A stretch of DNA of 64,000 bases, taken from Pseudomonadales bacterium. Its GTDB lineage: Bacteria > Pseudomonadota > Gammaproteobacteria > Pseudomonadales > Azotimanducaceae. The position numbers and the translations under genes are program-made. The first letter of the stretch is position 1. Each line of letters starts with the position of its first letter. Below the pieces are notes generated by a model. That model saw only the letters and a list, made by a program, of their open reading frames with translations. It did no database searches and was not told the origin of the DNA. Positions 59,034 through 64,000 of the stretch are shown here, in pieces. The stretch is taken from contig JAHCAL010000001.1 of NCBI GenBank assembly GCA_019634925.1, forward strand, positions 682,001 to 746,000, in the 5' to 3' direction.

Positions 59034-60632
59034 ATGGCGCTTTTTCCGGAGATCCGTACTCTGGGCGACGTTCCGCGGTACCACGCGCGCACCCGCGGGG
59101 CGGAGACCGCCCTGGTGTTCGGGGAGCGTGAGGTCAGTTACCGGGACTGGTACGCGCGCTGCACGCGCGTCGCGCGTGGTCTCCAGGCGGCTGGTGTAGG
59201 CCGCGGCGGGCGGGTTGGGTTCATCGGCAGGAACAGCGACGCGTACTTCGAGGTCCTGTTCGGCGGCGCCATGGCGGGGGCGGTCATGGTTCCCGTCAAC
59301 TGGCGACTCGCGCCGGCCGAGGTCGAGTACATCGTCAACGACTCGGGCATCGAGGTGTTGTTCGTCGACGTGGAGCACGCCGGTCTCGTAGAGCGCTGCG
59401 AGGCGGCGCTCCCCTCCGTGCGGCTGATCGTTGCGTGGGGCGGAGCGCACGCGCGCTGGCCGGGCTATGACGCCTGGCTCGAGGCTCAGGCGGCGCATGA
59501 TCCGGAACTCGAGTGCGACCCGGCGGACCCGGTTCTGCAGATCTACACGAGCGGTACCACCGGGCACCCGAAGGGTGTACAGCTGCCGCATCGAGCGTTC
59601 TATGCGCTCGAAGCCGCGCGGCTGCAAAGCGAAAACCCAGACGACCCGATGTGGGAGTGGAACGTCTGGGGGCCGGACGACGTCAGCCTGGTGAACATGC
59701 CGTGCTTCCACATAAGCGGGACCGGCTGGGGCATCCTGGGCCTTTACAATGGCGCGTGCAACGTTGTGCTGCCCCAGTTCGACGCCGGCGCTGTGCTCGA
59801 CGCGATCGCCCGCTACAAGGTGACCAAGCTGGTAGTCGTGCCGACGGGAATCCAGATGATGCTGGATCACCCTGCATGTCCCGCCACCGATTTCTCGTCG
59901 CTGTCGTACTTCTGCTACGGCGCATCGCCGATTCCCCTGGACCTGCTCAAGCGCGCGGTGCAGACGTTCGAGTGTGGGTTCGTGCAGATGTATGGCCTCA
60001 CCGAGACAGGTGGGGCGGCGACCTTTCTGCCCGCGGCGGATCACGATCTCGCGGGTAACGTGCGCATGCGCTCCGCTGGGCGGCCGGCTGCCGGGGTCGC
60101 TGTGAAGATTGTCGACGCGCAGGGCCGGGACCTGCCGTGCGGCGAGACCGGCGAGATCTGCATCCGCACGCCGGCGCTGATGCTGGGCTACTGGAACAAG
60201 CCCGAGGCAACCGCCGAAACGATGACTGACGACGGCTGGTTTCGATCCGGAGACGCCGGTTATGTCGACCCGGACGGCTACGTGTACATTCAGGATCGTT
60301 ACAAGGACATGATCGTGTCTGGCGGCGTCAACATCTACCCAGCGGAAATAGAGAGCGCGATCTACGGCCACCCGGACATCACCGAGGTCGCGGTCATCGG
60401 CGTTCCGGATGACAAGTGGGGCGAGGCCGTGATGGCCATCGTGGTACCCAAGCAGGGCAGCGGGCTGTCGGAGGAAGACGTGGTGGCGTACACCCGCGCG
60501 CGCATCGCTGGCTACAAGGTGCCCAAGGCAGTGGCGTTCATCGGTGCCCTGCCACGCAATGCGTCCGGCAAGGTCCTGAAGACAGAGCTGCGCAAGCCGT
60601 ATTGGGCCGGCCGCGAACGCCAGGTCAACTGA
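59034..60632 (+). CDS. Acyl-CoA synthetase (AMP-binding, ANL superfamily)
   Basis: 532 residues from ATG at 59034 with GAGGGG upstream. Motif A3 is IYTSGTTGHPKGVQLPH (near 174-190), A5 is FVQMYGLTETGG, the A7/A8 region is WFRSGDAGYVDPDGYVYIQDRYKDMIVSGGVNIYPAEIE, and A10 has Lys in PRNASGKVLKTELRK. It makes the CoA ester of the acid that the neighbouring dehydrogenases oxidise. ATP-dependent; chain type unknown. The plus-strand gene is controlled from the shared region with TetR. Confidence 0.94.
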   Translation: MALFPEIRTLGDVPRYHARTRGAETALVFGEREVSYRDWYARCTRVARGLQAAGVGRGGRVGFIGRNSDAYFEVLFGGAMAGAVMVPVNWRLAPAEVEYIVNDSGIEVLFVDVEHAGLVERCEAALPSVRLIVAWGGAHARWPGYDAWLEAQAAHDPELECDPADPVLQIYTSGTTGHPKGVQLPHRAFYALEAARLQSENPDDPMWEWNVWGPDDVSLVNMPCFHISGTGWGILGLYNGACNVVLPQFDAGAVLDAIARYKVTKLVVVPTGIQMMLDHPACPATDFSSLSYFCYGASPIPLDLLKRAVQTFECGFVQMYGLTETGGAATFLPAADHDLAGNVRMRSAGRPAAGVAVKIVDAQGRDLPCGETGEICIRTPALMLGYWNKPEATAETMTDDGWFRSGDAGYVDPDGYVYIQDRYKDMIVSGGVNIYPAEIESAIYGHPDITEVAVIGVPDDKWGEAVMAIVVPKQGSGLSEEDVVAYTRARIAGYKVPKAVAFIGALPRNASGKVLKTELRKPYWAGRERQVN

Positions 60633-60671
60633 CGTTCGCGTCGGCCCGGTTCGCGCGATGCGACCGGAACT

Positions 60672-61613
60672 TCAGTGAAAGCGGGTCGGGTAGGCGTGAA
60701 TCACGTCCGGCCCATAGACAGGCCCGTCGTGTCGCCACCCGGTCATCACGTGACGGCCGCACAAGCGGGCGAACCGCGGCGGATGTGCATCGAGAATCTC
60801 CTGGGTCACGTCCTCGCGCAGCGGATGCCGGGGCCAGAGGTACGGCCGGCTGAAAATCGAGCCGATCGACAGACGTAGTCCCGGCACGCGGCGGCGGAAT
60901 GCGCCGTGCCACGTATTGCCGTGCCAGCAGATGATGGATCCGGCAGGCGCCTCCACGGCGATCGCCTGTTCGACCCCTTCGCCGGGCATGGGATGCCGAC
61001 ACAGCAGATGGCTGCCTGGTACGTATGCGAGCGAGCCGGTCTCCTTCGTGTAGTCACTCAGCGTCCAGGTGATGTTGGCGAACTCGGCGAACGGGTGAAA
61101 CGGCCCGGGCAGCAGCTGGGAGTCGCTGTGCAGCGGCAGCACCAGGTCCGAGCCCGGTATCAGTTCGTCGTGCGGGCCTTTGCAGAGCGCCGAGTTGGCG
61201 TGCACGATCGAGCTTTCACCGAGCAGGTAGTCGAGCAGCGTCACCGCGGCGGGCTGGTACAGCATCTCCTGGAAAACGGGATCCTCGAGGATCAGGTAGT
61301 GGTAGTCGCCGAGAATCTGGTTGCGATGGGTTTCGCCGGTTTCGAAATCCGGTGCACGGCCGTCGCGCTGCTCGATGAAGCGAATGGTCGCCGATCGCAG
61401 GCGTTCGATGAATTCCGGTGTGGCTGCCTTCTCGGGTGGTACCACGGTGAGGCCGTGCGTTTCGAGTTCGGCGATATTGTCCTCCAGCCGGTACCTGCGG
61501 ATGTCGTTCCAGATCCGTTCGCGGGGCCCTCCCGCGGCCGCAGGTGAGCCGGTGGATCGCGCGGCCGTTCCCGCTGCCGTCCGTTTCGCCAGTTCCTTGG
61601 AAGCGCTGCCCAT
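60672..61613 (-). CDS. Phytanoyl-CoA dioxygenase (PhyH) family protein
   Basis: 313 residues from ATG at 61613 with AGGAG upstream. The N-terminal 30 residues are low-complexity. The iron ligands are His162-x-Asp164 (LPLHSDSQ) and a distal His, 231 or 236 (CWHGNTWHGAF); Arg247 would bind 2-oxoglutarate. The SLAYVPGSHLLCRHP segment is typical. PhyH enzymes hydroxylate next to the CoA carboxyl of branched acids or act on small alkaloids. With the acyl-CoA ligase it could allow alpha-oxidation of a beta-branched acid. Convergent with the ligase. Confidence 0.9.
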   Translation of the reverse strand: MGSASKELAKRTAAGTAARSTGSPAAAGGPRERIWNDIRRYRLEDNIAELETHGLTVVPPEKAATPEFIERLRSATIRFIEQRDGRAPDFETGETHRNQILGDYHYLILEDPVFQEMLYQPAAVTLLDYLLGESSIVHANSALCKGPHDELIPGSDLVLPLHSDSQLLPGPFHPFAEFANITWTLSDYTKETGSLAYVPGSHLLCRHPMPGEGVEQAIAVEAPAGSIICWHGNTWHGAFRRRVPGLRLSIGSIFSRPYLWPRHPLREDVTQEILDAHPPRFARLCGRHVMTGWRHDGPVYGPDVIHAYPTRFH

Positions 61614-61636
61614 GATGGTCTCCTCTGATGGGCGCC

Positions 61637-61666
61637 GACTGCAATGGCTCGCTCCGCCACTGCAGT
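61637..61666 (-). terminator. Hairpin after the TonB receptor gene
   Basis: GACTGCAATGGC pairs with GCCACTGCAGTC (11 of 12 bases) around a short loop, 16 bases beyond the receptor stop codon at 61682. It separates the receptor from the dioxygenase gene. No T-run, so attenuation or RNA protection is as likely as full termination. Confidence 0.5.
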
Positions 61667-61681
61667 CGCGCCGTTGCTCCG

Positions 61682-63973
61682 CTATAGCCTGACGTTCAGC
61701 TCGAGGCCGTAGGCCCGGCCGAAGTTGATCGATCGGGTGAGGTACAGACCGCCAAGCACCGTCACGCCGCCTCCGAGTACGGTTTCGTCCGTGAGGTTCT
61801 GGCCCCAGGCGTAAAGCGCCCACTTGCCATCGGCCTGCTCGAGCCCGATACGGCCGTTGTACAGGGTGTAGTCCTCGATCTTCAGTACGGCGCTGTTGTT
61901 GGCGTCGGTGTAGTAGTCACCGCGATGGTCCGCGTCCAGGGCAATTCTGAAATTGACCCCGGCCAGCGCGGGAATCGCGCGCGTAAAGTCCCCGCCGAAG
62001 CTCCCCGATACGCTCGGTGCACCGGCGAGATCATTGCCGCCGAAGTCGGTTCCCGGGCCGCCGCCGAGAGGAAAGCTCTCGTACTGGGCGTCCAGCACGC
62101 CGATGTTGCCGAACAGGTTCAATCCCTCGACCGGAGTCGCCCAGACGAGTTCGAGCTCGACGCCCTTGGACTCGGCGCTCGCAGCATTGCTCACGAGAAA
62201 CGAAACGCCGGAATTCACTTGCTCCTGTTTGTCCTTGAAGTCGTAGTAGAAAGCCGCGACGGTGGTCAGTAGCGTGCCGTCCAGCCAGGCGCCTTTGAAG
62301 CCGACTTCATACGCGTCGAGCGTCTCGGGTTCGAAGCTCAATTCCGGTGCGACCCCCGGCGTGAACGCGAACGGAGGCGATATGACGTCGGACTGGAAGC
62401 CGCCGGCCTTGTAGCCTCGCGCGTATCGAAGGTAGGCAACCTGATCGTTGCCGAACGCATAGGACAGGCTGATGTCCCCGGTCATGGCCGTGTCTTCGTA
62501 ACGGTCCGAGAAACCGTTGGGGAAGCCGGCCAGCGTAAAGGGAAGCGAGAACAGGCCGATCAGCACCGAGTTGGGCGGCGCTGCGATGACCGTTGGACCC
62601 TGCGAGTAGAACAGCTTCTTCTCTTCGTCGGTATAACGAAGCCCCGCCTGGAGAATAAGTCGCTCGGTCAGGTCGTAGGTACCCGAAACGAACGCCGACC
62701 AGCTTTCGCTGGTGATCTTGTTGTTGGTGACTGCTTCTTCGCGGTAGGTCGGCGGCAGCGGCACCGAGAAGCCGAGCACCGGCGGGAGGATGGCGGTCGG
62801 GAAGCCGGGCCCGACCGAAATGTGGTAGTCGTTGGTGTCTTCCTCGTGATCGAAGTACGCGCCGACGATCCAGGAAAAGCGGTCGCCTTCCGGAGAAGTG
62901 AGGCGCACCTCCTGACTGAACCGTTCGATCGCTTCCGCGCGCCCAGTGTCGAAGCCATCCAGCGGACCGCCGTCGTTGTCGAACAGCTGGTCCGAATCCT
63001 GCTCGCGCCACGCGGTGATGCCGGTGAGGGTGTAGCCGCCGAGGTCATAGTCGATCTTGGCCGAGTAGCCCTTCACCTCGCGATACAGGAACCCGAGCCG
63101 ATCCTGATTCACCGCACGATCCGTCCCGTTCTGGGGCGGTACGGTACTGAACGGCGGGAACGGCAGGATGTTTCCATCCGGGGTGCGCAGCGTCTCGGAA
63201 ACGCCGCCGTTCTCGTCCTGCTTGTAGTAGTCGGCACGCAGCTCGATATCCAGTTTCTCCGCGGGCGTCCAAATGGCCATGATGCGGCCACCCCAGTTGT
63301 CGGTGTCGTTGACGTCCTTGTCGAGCGAACGATTCCTGATGTAGCCGTCGCGCTGGCGAGCGAATACGTTGGCACGTACCAGGAAGGTGTCTTCGACGAT
63401 CGGGCCACTCAGCGTGCCCCGGGCTTCCAGCAGATTCCTGTTGCCATAACGCAGATTGCCTACGGCCTCGAACTCGTTGGTAGGACGCTGGGTGGTGACG
63501 TTGATGGTGCCGGCGATGGTGTTCTTGCCGTAGAGGGTCCCTTGGGGTCCTCGCAGCAGTTCGACCTGTGCCACATCGATGACACCGGTGTCGAACGAGC
63601 GGTCGCGGCCCATGAACACTTCGTCGACATTGACGCCCATGCTCGGCGCGAAGCCGGAACCAGCGCTCGACGAGGTGATACCGCGAATGGTGAACGACGA
63701 GGCGAACGAGTCGCCGGCCACGACATTCGGCAACTTCTGTCCGAGGTCCGTGAGGTAGTAGGTAGTGCGGTCCGTGAGGTAGTCGGCGTCCACCACCGAG
63801 ACGGAAATCGGCACGTCTATCAGGCGTTGATCGCGCTTCTGGGCTGTCACGACGATCTCTTCGAGACTCATGGCCATCGGCGCGATCAGCATGCCGCATA
63901 TCGCCATACCCGCTGCAATGGTCAGCCGCCGCGCGCTCGGTGCGCGCAAGGCTCGCTGGTTCGGTTCGCTCAT
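61682..63973 (-). CDS. TonB-dependent receptor
   Basis: 763 residues from ATG at 63973. A long positively charged leader and hydrophobic stretch (RRLTIAAGMAICGMLIAPMA) precede the TonB box region LEEIVVTAQKRDQRLIDVPISVSVV. The plug has LPNVVAGDSFASSFTIRGI, DEVFMGRDRSFDTGVIDVAQVELLRGPQGTLYGKNTIAGTINVTTQRP. The EIVVTAQKR start marks the large receptor class of sphingomonads and marine gammaproteobacteria often linked to uptake of aromatic, terpenoid or steroid compounds. It is the outermost gene of the catabolic block and its likely import step. Confidence 0.93.
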   Translation of the reverse strand: MSEPNQRALRAPSARRLTIAAGMAICGMLIAPMAMSLEEIVVTAQKRDQRLIDVPISVSVVDADYLTDRTTYYLTDLGQKLPNVVAGDSFASSFTIRGITSSSAGSGFAPSMGVNVDEVFMGRDRSFDTGVIDVAQVELLRGPQGTLYGKNTIAGTINVTTQRPTNEFEAVGNLRYGNRNLLEARGTLSGPIVEDTFLVRANVFARQRDGYIRNRSLDKDVNDTDNWGGRIMAIWTPAEKLDIELRADYYKQDENGGVSETLRTPDGNILPFPPFSTVPPQNGTDRAVNQDRLGFLYREVKGYSAKIDYDLGGYTLTGITAWREQDSDQLFDNDGGPLDGFDTGRAEAIERFSQEVRLTSPEGDRFSWIVGAYFDHEEDTNDYHISVGPGFPTAILPPVLGFSVPLPPTYREEAVTNNKITSESWSAFVSGTYDLTERLILQAGLRYTDEEKKLFYSQGPTVIAAPPNSVLIGLFSLPFTLAGFPNGFSDRYEDTAMTGDISLSYAFGNDQVAYLRYARGYKAGGFQSDVISPPFAFTPGVAPELSFEPETLDAYEVGFKGAWLDGTLLTTVAAFYYDFKDKQEQVNSGVSFLVSNAASAESKGVELELVWATPVEGLNLFGNIGVLDAQYESFPLGGGPGTDFGGNDLAGAPSVSGSFGGDFTRAIPALAGVNFRIALDADHRGDYYTDANNSAVLKIEDYTLYNGRIGLEQADGKWALYAWGQNLTDETVLGGGVTVLGGLYLTRSINFGRAYGLELNVRL

Positions 63974-64000
63974 GGATATCCCCCCTCAAAGCATGAATCG

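Noticed and set aside
1..64000. tRNA, rRNA, IS elements, prophage, integrase or attachment sites
   Set aside because: I looked for conserved gene products and for long inverted or direct repeats and found none. The apparent accessory block at 49-64 kb shows no mobility genes.

Overview
The window is very GC-rich bacterial chromosome, close to fully coding, with no rRNA, tRNA, insertion sequence or CRISPR array that I could find. Several features point to a Gram-negative gammaproteobacterium with a lipid- or hydrocarbon-degrading lifestyle, perhaps near the Nevskiales/Steroidobacterales. These are two TonB-dependent receptors, outer-membrane barrels (OmpW and a small porin-like protein), lipoproteins, a Zur, a thrS, a WS/DGAT acyltransferase and many acyl-CoA genes. 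The taxonomic placement is inference from gene content only. No gap between genes exceeds 300 bases.

Layout. 0-5.3 kb: end of a short-chain dehydrogenase, cytochrome b561, a dienoyl-CoA isomerase and a large TonB receptor. 5.4-13.8 kb: MATE pump, a 720-residue EF-hand membrane protein of unknown role, an HDOD protein, an iron alcohol dehydrogenase paired with a glutamine-synthetase-like ligase, and a small outer-membrane protein. 13.9-20.6 kb: a P-type cation ATPase, an alpha/beta hydrolase, and a MarR-MATE-TesB operon. 20.7-28.4 kb: thrS-selO, nitroreductase-pirin divergent from a LysR regulator, and an acyl-CoA ligase. 28.5-36.7 kb: amidohydrolase, then an acyl-CoA dehydrogenase and an APH-kinase/DUF6285 protein that look like a split version of mammalian ACAD10/11, a UbiA-type prenyltransferase, a small secreted protein and a wax-ester/triacylglycerol synthase. 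36.7-49.3 kb: OmpW, aldehyde dehydrogenase, lipoprotein, ArgE, a peroxiredoxin-glutaredoxin fusion, two MFS-type transporters, a lipoprotein dipeptidase overlapping zur, a 7TM-PAS-GGDEF diguanylate cyclase and fumarase.

49.3-64 kb is the most coherent accessory block: TauD/TfdA dioxygenase, FAD dehydrogenase, DUF3237 protein, penicillin-acylase-family lipoprotein, membrane-anchored SxxK serine hydrolase, two long-chain-type acyl-CoA dehydrogenases, TetR regulator, acyl-CoA ligase, phytanoyl-CoA-type dioxygenase and a TonB receptor. Two start/stop overlaps of four bases tie acylase, hydrolase and dehydrogenase together. I read it as an uptake, hydrolysis, activation and oxidation pathway for an unidentified N-acyl or ester-linked branched or alicyclic acid. 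It is the best candidate here for an undescribed system.

A second unexpected signal is a dispersed 14-base repeat (core GGGGTCGGAGTC) at three places. At one of them four 18-base copies lie in frame inside an MFS transporter gene and add a Val-Gly-rich stretch to its central loop. At the other two it sits beside a GC-rich CGCGGGGCGT motif, once as part of an 11-base-pair hairpin.
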